Below are positions 1 through 8,600 of a stretch of DNA of 9,042 bases, piece after piece. Made by a program: the position numbers and the translations under genes. Below the pieces are notes generated by a model. The model was not told where the DNA came from. It did not search any database and was given only the letters and a program-made list of their open reading frames with translations. Each line of letters begins with the position of its first letter. The first letter of the stretch is position 1. This stretch comes from Pseudomonadota bacterium (GTDB lineage Bacteria > Pseudomonadota > Alphaproteobacteria > Parvibaculales > Parvibaculaceae). Location of the stretch: NCBI GenBank assembly GCA_021780275.1, contig JAJXZC010000359.1, positions 1-9,042 on the forward strand, given 5' to 3'.

Positions 1-344
1 GATCCCCTCGTCAGCCTGCCCGTCGCGGCCGCCTGACCCGTCCCCGCCCGGCCAGGGAAACGACGGCGCCCACCGTCAGCTACACCACAAGCTGGGACAC
101 GATCCGCCCGCCGTCCTCGTCGGGACAATAGAGATGGGAAAGTCTTTCGACGTCCTTCCGCAACGAGCAGCCCCTGAAATTCCGAATATGCTCCGGCCTC
201 GCGCCTGGCCGACATCCGCGCGATGGTTCGCCGTAGCGCCGTGATCATGCCGGAAGCCAATTATTCGTGCAAGGCGGCGCGTCACGCCAGGATGCGCGGC
301 GTCCAGGAAGAATATTGGGTCTACGGCGCGGGAGGGGAGCCGCC
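1..344. other. 344-base region after the last gene, no supported gene
   Basis: Nothing here can be called a gene with confidence. At bases 1-36 a + strand frame reads DPLVSLPVAAA and ends at TGA, with third positions mostly C or G, so it could be the last codons of a + strand gene lying outside the window. On the minus strand, codons ending at a TAG at 80-82 read KDVERLSHLYCPDEDGGRIV with coding-like third positions, but the frame is closed by a TGA near 244 and has no start. No clear terminator follows the stop at 345. Confidence 0.4.
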
Positions 345-2870
345 TCAGGTGCTGTCTTGGCCTTCGCTCAACCAATTTTCGAGGAAGCCGCGAAAAGCTT
401 GGGCGTCGATGCTGTAATCGGAGCGGTCACGAAACTCCTCGTCCGATCTTGCCAAGGGCCCAGTGAAAAGGGTGAAGTCGATGCCGTCGAAAATCGACTC
501 ATAGACGCCCATGCCCTCGGCAATCGGATGCATGAGAATGCAGACCTTGGTTCCCGGAACGGCGAAATAGCCCAGTAAGAGAGCCGAACCCTCGGGCGCG
601 ATGACGTGGCTCGCGCTGGCCAGAAGACCGGCCTGGGCAAGAAAATCCAGGCGCTCCGGGTGCACGATCCGAAACCCTTGCGCGGCCGCCATCGCCTCGA
701 TCTCTTCGTAATTCACGAGTTGGCGCCACCGTTCGGCGCCCCGGGAAAGATAGATCCGCTGGCGCCGGTCGCCGACGGTCAAATGGGGCTCGATCCGGCG
801 ACGCAATTCGCGCACCACGGGCGTCATCACCTCCGGGGAAACAAAGAGGTGATCGAAAGAGTACCGTTCGTTTCTGACCTCTCTCGCGGGGGCATAGGTC
901 AAATTCGAAGCGAACCAGAGGCGGTCGACACGGACCGGCCGCAAGTGATCGACCGGGATCAGCTCGACGCCTTTTCTCAACACAAGCCGAAGCGCCTGTT
1001 CGATCGTTGGCGGCAGATGGCTTGGAACCAGGATAGGAACTGGCGGCAAGGCGCCCGACATGTCCGCCGCGATATAGCGTGGAAGATAATCGCGCATGAA
1101 GTCGCCAAAGGAACCGCAGTGCGGGCCGAGCAGTGTGAAAGCCTCGCGGACGCAGAGACAATCGTCTGCACCTTTCCCCGAAATCACCCAGGCGCCGTGG
1201 CGGTCCCAATGAAAGATGGCGGGGTCGATATCGCAGTCGAAGTCGAACAGGTCGAGTTCGTCATCCTCGAAATCAAGGAGCGCATAGTGGCCGACTTCAA
1301 TCACGGCCGATCGTCCGCGCACATAGGCTTCTTCGACCGAAGCGACCCAGGTCGCTCGGGAAAACCCGTTGAATTCCGAACAGATTCCTTCGCCAACGAT
1401 TTTCATGGACTTGACGCGATATGGTTTCCCGCCCTCCGCTGTTTCCGCGAAGGACAAGCCATAGCGCTTCGCAAAGGAGCTTTGACCCACGAGGCTGCAG
1501 TAGTTGATCGTCACGGCTTCGGACAACCCCAAAAATTCTTTGTACTTGCTGAAGCCGTCGGCAACGCCCAGCTTGGCGACCAGGCTTCGCTTGGCGAACA
1601 TCAGGGGCGCCAAAGCCTGCGCCGGTCCCAAGCCGATTTGCTGCCTTTCAGCTTCGAAGGATGGTGGAGTCGCCGCGGCCGCCAACGCCCCATCGGGCCA
1701 ATGTATGAGCTGCCGTCGGGCGCCCGAGCGCAGTTCGGCGTCGATGGCGTCGGCGACTCTATCGATATCCTCGTCAGAGAGGTTTGAACGCAAGGGCATT
1801 CGGATGAGGCGGTCAGCGCTGTCGCTGGTGACTGTCAGGTCTCCCGAAATTCTGCCGAACTTCGCTCCCGCCGGAGATTGATGGAGTGGAACGTAATGGA
1901 ACGGCGTCGAAATCGATTGCTTGCGAAGCGCCTCGATCAGCGCGTTTCTTTTCTCGCTATTCTCCAGAAGCAGATAGTATAGATGGCCGTTGTGTTCACA
2001 TTCCGAAGGCACGATCGGCCGGCGAACCTTGCCTTCCGCTTCCAGTCTTTCGAAGCGGGCATGATAGTGTCTCCAGATGGCGATTCGTCGTTCGGTAATG
2101 GATTGTGCGGCTTCCAGTTGAGCCAACAGGACAGCCGCGACGATTTCACTCGCGAGAAAAGAGGATCCGACGCCGACCCAGCTATATTTGTCGATTTCAC
2201 CGCGCAGGAATCGTGAACGGTCGGTTCCCTTTTCCCGGATGATTTCGGCTGCGCGAAACAGGTCGCTTTGGGGCGTGACAAAGGCTCCCCCCTCGCCACT
2301 CACAACGTTCTTGGACTCGTGAAAGGAGATCGCGCCCATGTCGCCGAGAGCGCCCGCCGCTTGGCCGCGATAGGTTGACAGATAGGCGTGGGCTGCATCC
2401 TCGATCACAAGCAAGTCATGGCGTCGAGCGATCGCATTGATTTCGTCCATCGCACAGCAGACCCCCGCATAATGGACGGCCACCACCGCCTTGGTGCGCG
2501 GCGTGATCGCCGACTCGATAAGGTTCTCATCGAGATTGAGCGTATCGGCGCGGATATCCACAAAAACGGGGACGGCGCCGCGCAGAACGACGGCGTTGGC
2601 GGTGGACGAAAAAGTGAATGAGGGCATGATCACTTCATCGGACGACTGCAATCCTGCGACGATCGCCGCCATTTCCAGCGCAGCAGAACCCGAGTGGGTC
2701 AACAAGGCATGTCTGATGTTCAGCGTCTGTTCGATCAATCGCTGACAACGCAGTGAAAATGCTCCCTCGCCGCCCCACTTGGTCGAGCGCAATACCTCGG
2801 CCACATATTCGAGTTCGGGGCCCACCATGCAGGGAGCCGAGAATGCAATGGGCTTGGTGGATGAGGTCAT
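345..2870 (-). CDS. Fusion of WecE/RffA-type sugar aminotransferase with GT61 glycosyltransferase
   Basis: The protein has 841 residues. Residues 1 to about 380 closely follow E. coli WecE/RffA (dTDP-4-keto-6-deoxyglucose to dTDP-4-amino-4,6-dideoxygalactose, PLP and glutamate dependent). Shared stretches include GGEGAFSLRCQ, DEVIMPSFTFSSTANAVVLRG, VPVFVD, VVAVHYAGV, IEDAAHAYLSTY with D158, ISFHESKN with Schiff-base K187, and EIIREKGTDRSRF. A linker of roughly 383-410 joins a second domain whose C-terminal core is typical of GT61 (DUF563): RIYLSRG near 706-710, RQLVNYEEI, GFRIVHPERLDF and VIAPEGSALLLGYF near 756-769. No stop or frame change lies between the domains, and each half is of near-normal length. 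The start overlaps the previous gene by ATGA and has no clear ribosome-binding site of its own. A plausible role is making an amino-deoxy sugar and transferring it or a partner sugar. The aminotransferase assignment is strong and the linkage formed by the GT61 part is unknown. Confidence 0.92.
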   Translation of the reverse strand: MTSSTKPIAFSAPCMVGPELEYVAEVLRSTKWGGEGAFSLRCQRLIEQTLNIRHALLTHSGSAALEMAAIVAGLQSSDEVIMPSFTFSSTANAVVLRGAVPVFVDIRADTLNLDENLIESAITPRTKAVVAVHYAGVCCAMDEINAIARRHDLLVIEDAAHAYLSTYRGQAAGALGDMGAISFHESKNVVSGEGGAFVTPQSDLFRAAEIIREKGTDRSRFLRGEIDKYSWVGVGSSFLASEIVAAVLLAQLEAAQSITERRIAIWRHYHARFERLEAEGKVRRPIVPSECEHNGHLYYLLLENSEKRNALIEALRKQSISTPFHYVPLHQSPAGAKFGRISGDLTVTSDSADRLIRMPLRSNLSDEDIDRVADAIDAELRSGARRQLIHWPDGALAAAATPPSFEAERQQIGLGPAQALAPLMFAKRSLVAKLGVADGFSKYKEFLGLSEAVTINYCSLVGQSSFAKRYGLSFAETAEGGKPYRVKSMKIVGEGICSEFNGFSRATWVASVEEAYVRGRSAVIEVGHYALLDFEDDELDLFDFDCDIDPAIFHWDRHGAWVISGKGADDCLCVREAFTLLGPHCGSFGDFMRDYLPRYIAADMSGALPPVPILVPSHLPPTIEQALRLVLRKGVELIPVDHLRPVRVDRLWFASNLTYAPAREVRNERYSFDHLFVSPEVMTPVVRELRRRIEPHLTVGDRRQRIYLSRGAERWRQLVNYEEIEAMAAAQGFRIVHPERLDFLAQAGLLASASHVIAPEGSALLLGYFAVPGTKVCILMHPIAEGMGVYESIFDGIDFTLFTGPLARSDEEFRDRSDYSIDAQAFRGFLENWLSEGQDST

Positions 2871-3853
2871 GACGCCGAACAGTCCAATGGAGCCTCATCT
2901 CTATCGGCCTGAACGAGCGGCAGGAGTTCCTCCATGCGGAGACGCAGCGCCTCATTGGATCCTTTCAGATCCTTTTGGGACACGAGCCTTGCGACCTTCT
3001 GCAAGGAGACGAAATCCGCCTCGCGATCAATCACGTCATTTCGCAAGAAGTGCAGAAAACGAACATCTGCGAGATCGGCGGCATAAGCCTGGTCGAACTC
3101 CGACTGATTGGGGAAGTTGTAGCGCGGCGGCAACACGATGGGGTCAATTCCAAGCTGAGCAAGCGCAAGGGTCATCGCGATTTGTTCAAAGAAGTAGCTG
3201 TCGAGAACGCCGCGCACGGCAAATAAGCAACGCATATAGGCTTCGTAGAAATTCTCCAACACTTCGCTCGACGCCAATACGACCCCGGTGTTGAAATAGG
3301 GCGGGCTGAATCGACGCAATGGATCGGAATCCATCAGCCCCCATCCAGAATGTTCGTGCTCGAAGTTGGGCAACGTAACGTTGGTTGCTTCCGCCACGCG
3401 CCGCCACCATTGAACATGCTCTGGCCCCGCGGCGAAGCCAAATGGCGACATGTGCGCCATGACGGCGGCGATTCCCGGTTTGGCCTCGAAATTGGCGAAG
3501 ATCTCATCGAAGGCGCGCATTACAAGGACGTCCGCATCCAACATCAGGACATATTTGGTTGAGAAAGGCGGCTTGAACCGCTCCATCATTGTAGCGATAT
3601 AGGGATGCTGCGTGTTCTTCCAGCTCACAAACTCGTTGCGATCAACCCAAACCCAGTCGATTCCCGCTTGGCTTGCCCACGGCATTCGACGGTCGAGATC
3701 CTCCGGGTCTTGATCGGCCCCGACGGTGACGCGCACGCGCACGTTTGCATACTCGTCGCCGAGCGATCGGACTGACCGAGCGATGAAGTGGATACGGTTG
3801 AAATAATCGTCCCGAGGGCTAATCGGAACTCGCACCTCCAGCCAGCCGCTCAT
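2867..3853 (-). CDS. GT-A fold glycosyltransferase with GT8-like motifs
   Basis: The product has 328 residues from the ATG at 3853; a TTG start at 3865 would give 332. A metal- and nucleotide-sugar-binding DxD motif is seen at about 106-108 (YVLMLDADVLV). It is followed by PYFNTGVVL near 186-194, an acidic F-E-Q helix near 222-224, LPPRYNFPN near 241-249 and FLHFL near 266-270. This order resembles GT8-type transferases (DxD, F-N-x-G, Y-N, then a late histidine), but overall similarity to a named family cannot be checked here. It has no signal peptide or membrane segment and is likely cytoplasmic. Its TGA shares ATGA with the start of the aminotransferase-GT61 gene, so the two are translationally coupled and probably work on the same glycan. 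Donor and acceptor are unknown. Confidence 0.85.
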   Translation of the reverse strand: MSGWLEVRVPISPRDDYFNRIHFIARSVRSLGDEYANVRVRVTVGADQDPEDLDRRMPWASQAGIDWVWVDRNEFVSWKNTQHPYIATMMERFKPPFSTKYVLMLDADVLVMRAFDEIFANFEAKPGIAAVMAHMSPFGFAAGPEHVQWWRRVAEATNVTLPNFEHEHSGWGLMDSDPLRRFSPPYFNTGVVLASSEVLENFYEAYMRCLFAVRGVLDSYFFEQIAMTLALAQLGIDPIVLPPRYNFPNQSEFDQAYAADLADVRFLHFLRNDVIDREADFVSLQKVARLVSQKDLKGSNEALRLRMEELLPLVQADRDEAPLDCSAS

Positions 3854-4013
3854 ATTCTTCCCCAACCTGATTTGATTTTAAGCGCCTCCAACATCGCCCG
3901 TCGTTCGAGAAATGGGCCAGGAGCTTTCGCGTTCTTCGAGCCGCCTGCGGACAATACTCGCCAACTGAAGGAATTAAAGATGATTCCATCAATTTTAACG
4001 GGCAATTTGTTGA
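3854..4013. other. AT-rich gap, probable promoter region for the downstream gene pair
   Basis: This 160-base gap between the interrupted aminotransferase and the GT8-like gene is the most AT-rich part of the window; the line 3961-4020 has about 37% GC. It holds a direct repeat CAATTT (3990-3995 and 4003-4008 region) and several A/T runs. I could not settle on one clean -35/-10 pair on the minus strand. A promoter for the two overlapping genes below is likely from position and composition only. Confidence 0.35.
3857..3863 (-). promoter_or_regulatory. Ribosome-binding site that decides the start of the GT8-like gene
   Basis: GGGGAAG on the minus strand lies three bases ahead of the ATG at 3853-3851. 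A TTG four codons upstream (3865-3863) overlaps this site and has no comparable site of its own, so the ATG is the better start. Confidence 0.55.
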
Positions 4014-5207
4014 TCATGCCGTGCCCTTTCTGCGCAGACCTTCGACTGGGATGCGGCCGCTCACCGAGGCTGCCGCCCGCACGACCCGCAGGATGGAGTC
4101 TTCGGACAGGTCAGGCGCAACGGGGATGCCGATGAGATTTCCACAAATTGCCTCGGTTATCAGCAGTTGCTCATGCTCCGCTCCGGCGAAATGCGTCTGG
4201 CGGTGAACGCCTTCGCCATACCAGAGCCGGTATTCGATGCCGCCGCTATCGAAGGCGCCCATCAAGGAATCGCGTTCGTTTCGGTCGGCGGCGCGGAAAA
4301 GCGCGTAGCTGCCGTCGATCTCCGGCTAGGTCAGAAAGCGTTCGGCGAGCCCCGCTTCCGCAAAGCGCGCCCGATAAAGCGAAGCGGTCCGGCCGATGGC
4401 GGCGAGCTTGGTTTCCCAACCATCGAACGCCGCCAGGCCGACCGCGGCCGAATATTCATTCATCTTGCCGTTGAGACTGGGCATGAGGCTGTCGCGCGCG
4501 CCATAAAAGCCGAAATTGACCGCGGTCCGCATTTTCCGCATCCGCTCGGGATCGGCGCAGACGACGCCGCCGCCTTCGCCGATGCCGAAGCTCTTGGTGG
4601 CCTGGAAACTGAATATGGACGGGATTCGCCCAATATGGCGCGCAGAGTCCCGTTCCGTCACGGCAAAGGCGGCCGCGCTATCGAACACGACGGGGATTCC
4701 GGTGCGTTCCTCGAACGCCAGCCAATCGGATTGCGGGAGCGGCCTGCCGAAGGGCGCGACCGGGATGACGACGGCGGTCCGGTCGAGAACGGGACATTTT
4801 AGCAATCGCTCGGGATCGAGCGCCCAGCTGACAGGGTCGATGTCGGCAAAATAGGGACGCAGACCGCAGCGCTCCGCGGCCACAGCGGTCGCGGCAAAAG
4901 TGAAGGAAGGCATGACCGCGAGCCGGCGGCGTTCATCGCCCAAAGGCGCAAGCGCCAGGATGGCGGCGATCAGCCCGCTGGTGCCGCAACTCGTCGCGAG
5001 CGCGAATTCAGGATCAACCGAAAGCCGTTGCGCGATCCTGCCCTGAAATTCGTCGGCGAGCGGGCCGAAATTGGAATAGATCCGTGAGGCGTCTATCCTT
5101 TCAAGGTAGGGGGCGATGGCTCTTGCATCTGGCAGCAAGGGCCGCAAGACGGGAATTGCCGCGGGATGGCTGGCGTCGAGCGCGCCTTCGCGGACGGTTT
5201 CTGTCAT
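4014..5207 (-). pseudogene. DegT/DnrJ/EryC1/StrS-family aminotransferase interrupted by an in-frame TAG
   Basis: This is a fold-type I PLP enzyme of the sugar aminotransferase family. The ATG at 5207-5205 follows GTGAGG with a 4-base gap. Residues 70-78 (LATSCGTSG) form the PLP-phosphate region, MPSFTF lies at 99-104, the PLP-binding aspartate is D176 in VVFDSAA, and the Schiff-base lysine is K205 in FQATKSFGIGEGGG. The frame stops at codon 294 (TAG, 4326-4328). The same frame then stays open for 103 more codons to a TGA at 4014-4016 and still reads like the family's C-terminal domain (DGSYALFRAADR, YRLWYGEGVHRQ, NLIGIPVAPDLSED). Without the TAG the protein would be 397 residues, normal for the family. 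TAG is one transition from CAG (Gln). The 293-residue product lacks the C-terminal part and is probably inactive, unless the amber codon is suppressed or is a sequence error. Substrate unknown. Confidence 0.85.
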
Positions 5208-5217
5208 CGCGCCTCAC

Positions 5218-5415
5218 TCATGGGATCGACGTTGCCGATCGACGCCGGGAACTTTCAGTCTTGAAATGGCGCGGATGCGTCGCCGCCGGCGGACTCGCAA
5301 GAGTTATCGGCTGACGCTCAACCCTCGTTGGCGTCGGCCGGACGAAAGATGAGCGGTGGCCGGGAAAAGTCGCGTTGCTCTCGATAAGCGCCTGCCGGAT
5401 GGTCGCGCGGTTCAT
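5218..5415 (-). CDS. Doubtful 65-residue ORF ahead of the aminotransferase
   Basis: An ATG at 5415-5413 is preceded by AAGG with an 8-base spacer. It opens a 65-residue frame starting MNRATIRQALIESNATF and ending at a TGA ten bases before the aminotransferase ATG. The first 20 or so codons have GC-rich third positions like the neighbouring genes. The later part loses this bias and becomes Arg/Ser/Pro-rich. I recognise no family. It could be a short leader peptide, the remnant of a gene whose 3' part is lost, or chance. Confidence 0.18.
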   Translation of the reverse strand: MNRATIRQALIESNATFPGHRSSFVRPTPTRVERQPITLASPPAATHPRHFKTESSRRRSATSIP

Positions 5416-5428
5416 GGTTTCGACCTTG

Positions 5429-5457
5429 AAATGTGCATGCTGGGCCGGTCGCGTCAA
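5429..5457 (-). promoter_or_regulatory. Weak sigma70-like promoter candidate upstream of the aminotransferase
   Basis: On the minus strand TTGACG (5457-5452) is separated by 17 bases from ACATTT (5434-5429). The -35 box is good and the -10 box is poor. Transcription from here would start near 5422 and give a leader of about 215 bases to the aminotransferase. Such a start would fall just after the ribosome-binding site proposed for the small ORF at 5218-5415, so the two proposals do not fit together well. Confidence 0.15.
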
Positions 5458-5609
5458 CTTGCAAGGCCTCGGCGGCGCCAGTCGGCCGAGGGCCTGACCA
5501 AACAGGGCAGGTTTCGACGCCACGAAACCGCGCCGCCCAATTTTCGCCCTGGCCGCGACGGCGCCAAGACCCAAGGCCGCAATCGCTCGCGGCGCAACTT
5601 CGGGGGGAT

Positions 5610-5641
5610 CGGCGGCTCCCGCGGAGGCTCCGCCGGTTTTT
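5610..5641 (+). terminator. GC hairpin followed by a T run on the + strand
   Basis: CGGCGG at 5610-5615 pairs with CCGCCG at 5630-5635. An inner CTCC/GGAG stem has a CGC loop and a three-base bulge on one side. On the + strand five Ts follow at 5637-5641, the form of a rho-independent terminator, yet no + strand gene leads into it. On the minus strand the hairpin begins 30 bases after the stop of the glycosyltransferase and is followed by A-T-C6, not by a U run. It may still act as a 3' end structure for that transcript. Function and orientation are uncertain. Confidence 0.35.
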
Positions 5642-5664
5642 CCCGGCCTCGCGCTCACACCAAT

Positions 5665-8600
5665 TCATATCGCAATTCCCACCTCCAGGATGAGCTTGCG
5701 CAGGACGTCGCGGGCGCGGCCCGCGCTGAACGTTTCGCGGCCGAACTTGAGCGCCGCGTCGGAGACGGACTGCCAGCGCGCGGGATTCTCGTGGAGCTCG
5801 ATCACAGCTTCGGCGAACTGGCTTGGCGTTTCCGCGAGGACGACTTCCTGTCCGCCGCGCACGTTCATTCCTTCCGTCGCGACCGGCGTCAGGACGGTGG
5901 GAATTCCGTTGCACAGAGCCATGACCACCTTGCCTTTGATGCCGGCGCCGTAACGCAAAGGCGCGACGAAGACCCGGTGACGGTCGAACGCCTCCGAGAC
6001 CTCTTTCACCGAACCGACCACGTTGACGCCGTTTTTCTCGAGTCCTTCGAGCGATTTCCGCATCGAATCCATCTCGGAGCCGTAGATATGGAACGTGCAG
6101 TCCGGAACCTTCTCGCGGATCAGCGGCATGACCTGGCGAGCAAAAAATTCCGCGGCGTCCCGGTTCGGCACATGCTGGTAGCTCCCGAGAAACGCCACGC
6201 CAGAGCGTTCCGACCATGCGGGAATGGACTCGCGCGCCGGAACGATCCACGGCATCACGACCGCCGATCTGCCGGGCAGTTCGGTCTGAACGACCTCGCG
6301 CTCGACCTCGTTATAGACGATGATGGCGTCGCTGCGCCCCATGACGCTCAACTCGCGGTCCTTGATCCCATCCGCCTTCGCGAAGGCCTCGCCGGCCGTC
6401 GGGTCGTTCAGGCTGCTCTTGAGCCGCGCCTCGCGAAGGCTTCGCAGGAAATGAAGGTCCGCGCAGTTGAAGATGATCTTGGCCTGCGGCATCGTCTCGC
6501 GCATCTTTTCGATGGCCTGCTCCATGATCTCGAAGCGCATGCCGTAAACGAAATCGAATTCGGCGCCCCGCTGGTCGAGGAAGGTCAGCCAGTTTTTGTA
6601 GTAGGGCGCGTAGACGCACTCGATGCCGAGCCGCTGCAACAGCTCCGTGTGCCGGCCTGCATAGTCCATCTCGGTGGACGCGAATGTGACCTTGGCGCCG
6701 AGGGATTGCAGGATGCGCATTTCCTGCAGCGCCGCGTAAGAGCCGGCGTCTTCGTCGATGCGCGGGGTCCGCCAGTCGAAGAAGAGACAGCGCCGGCTGA
6801 TCCCGACGTCCTTCACCAAATCCCACCGATCCGTGGATCGCGGATGCCGCGCCAGCTCCACCCCCCACTTGCTCAGGAACTTGGGCTTGTTCTGCTTCAT
6901 GAGGGTCGAGCTGGTTCTGTCGCCCTCGGCGCTGGACGAGACCCGCTCGTAATGAACGACAACGGACATCGGCTGCACCAGCACTTTGCGCCCGGCCGCC
7001 CGAACGGACATGCAAAGATCGGAATCTTCGGAATAGGCCGGAACGAAACGCTCGTCGAACCCGCCGACGCGTTCGAACAGATCGCGCGGGATCAGCAGGG
7101 ATGCGCCGGACACGTAGTGGCATTCCCGCAGATAGCGGTACTGCGGCAGGAGCGCGTCGCGCTCGTGACGCCCGAAAGTGTGCCCCTCGCCATCTTCCCA
7201 GATGGCGCAGCCGACCTCCTGAATGGCGCCATCCGGATAGATGAGCTTCGATCCGACCACCCCGGCTTCGGGGAAATCCTTGAACGTCTGCAACAAAGCG
7301 CGGATCGCGTTTGGCGTCAGTTCGGTGTCGTTGTTCAGGAAATAAAGATAGGCGCCGCGGGCGGCGCGCGCCCCCTGGTTGCAGTTGAGGATGAAATGCT
7401 TGTTCCGCTCCTGCCGGATATAGCGCAGCCCCTGCACGCGCTGCGGCAGGGTCGCGGTCGCGTCAGTCGAGCAGTCGTCCATCAGAATGACCTCGAATGA
7501 AAGGCCCCAGGTTGCGACCGCCACGGACTTGAGGCACCGCCATGTATATTCGAACTGGTTGTAGGCGGGGATGATGATGCTGATCTGAGGTTCAGCGAAA
7601 ACGGGAAACACGATGGGGCTGCTGCGGGCGCTCTTCTCGTCGCCGAAAATGAACGAGAGACCATCCATGCAGCTCCGCCGATAGGCGTCCAGATCGACTT
7701 CGGCGTCCGGCGGCGCGGAGTAGCGCGAGAAATTGGCGATGGCTTCGATCAGCGTGTGATTCGTCTGCTCCGGCTCCATGCTCCGCCTGGAGGGCGCGAG
7801 CGACGTCTGACGGCCGACATGGGGCGGCAGCGCCAGCGGCGAGCCCGCCAGCTCGACGCCCGACGGCAGCGCCCTGACGCTGAGGACCCGTGGTTCGCCG
7901 TCATAGAAGGCGGGAATTCGCACGCTGAATCCGTGCGCGCCCGTGCCGATTCCTTCGGAGTGCAGCTTGGGATCGTAACGGTTCGCAATGGCGGTGACCA
8001 AGAGATTCTCGCCCTCGAACACGCCGATGGAAATGGGCTCCGCGCGGCGGAGCTTGTTCCAGACCCAACCTTCGAGCAAGCCGTCGTCGCCGATCTTGAC
8101 GGCGCCGTCGATCAGAACGGCCGGCTTGTACAGCATGTTCGCGGTTTGGCCGATTTGAATTCCGGCGCCGTAGATTTTCGCCTCGACCGTATAATTGCCG
8201 GGCAGCAGCATCTCGGGATCGGGCGTCCAGCTGAAACCGTGCCGCCCGTCGCCATAACCGTGATTCTTGAGATCAGGCCGGTATTCGTTGCAAGTCACGG
8301 TGACCAGGGGCGTCCCGTTGAGGAATATCTCGACATTGACCCGCTCCGTCGGCCGATCGCGATTGAATGCCCAGCCGCTGATCCGATAAGGCTCCGCTTG
8401 GTCGAGGGTCCCGATGAAATCCCCCTCGACGACAACTGCTCTTGCTCCCGACGCCGCCGAGGTCGGCGCGGCGGGCATCCTTTTGGGAGCGTTTTTCAGT
8501 TTCCGGTTCTCCGCGGTCAGGGCGGTGACTTCGCAGCCGTTCGCGGGAAGCTTCGATCGCGGCGGAATCCATTCGAAGGCGTGACGGCCGTCGCCGACCT

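Larger units (their letters stand above)
5208..5664. other. 457-base gap between glycosyltransferase and aminotransferase
   Basis: No convincing gene is present. On the minus strand one frame stays open from about 5658 to 5218, but its Ala/Pro/Arg-rich translation matches nothing I recognise. The gap holds a strong hairpin at 5610-5635, a weak promoter-like pair near 5429-5457 and a doubtful 65-codon ORF at 5218-5415, each listed separately. The length of the gap suggests that the aminotransferase is not tightly co-transcribed with the large glycosyltransferase. Confidence 0.6.

Noticed and set aside
326..346. GC-rich inverted repeat just after the stop of the fusion gene as a terminator
   Set aside because: Only a four-base stem can be formed and no T run follows.
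606..1787. 393-codon open frame on the + strand
   Set aside because: It is antisense to the GT61 half of the fusion gene. It shows no family motifs and its start lies within well-supported coding sequence.
4014..4265. Independent small gene of 83 codons starting with TTG
   Set aside because: It is in the same frame as the upstream aminotransferase and continues that domain. It has no clear ribosome-binding site and is better read as the 3' part of the interrupted gene.
5318..6250. 310-codon minus-strand frame overlapping the end of the large glycosyltransferase
   Set aside because: It is out of frame with the GT4 domain, Arg/Gly-rich and without motifs. It is a frame shadow.
5356..7500. 714-codon open frame on the + strand
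   Set aside because: It lies antisense to the glycosyltransferase, whose motifs are clear. The translation is rich in Arg, His and Asp with no recognisable domain, as expected from antisense reading of GC-rich coding DNA.
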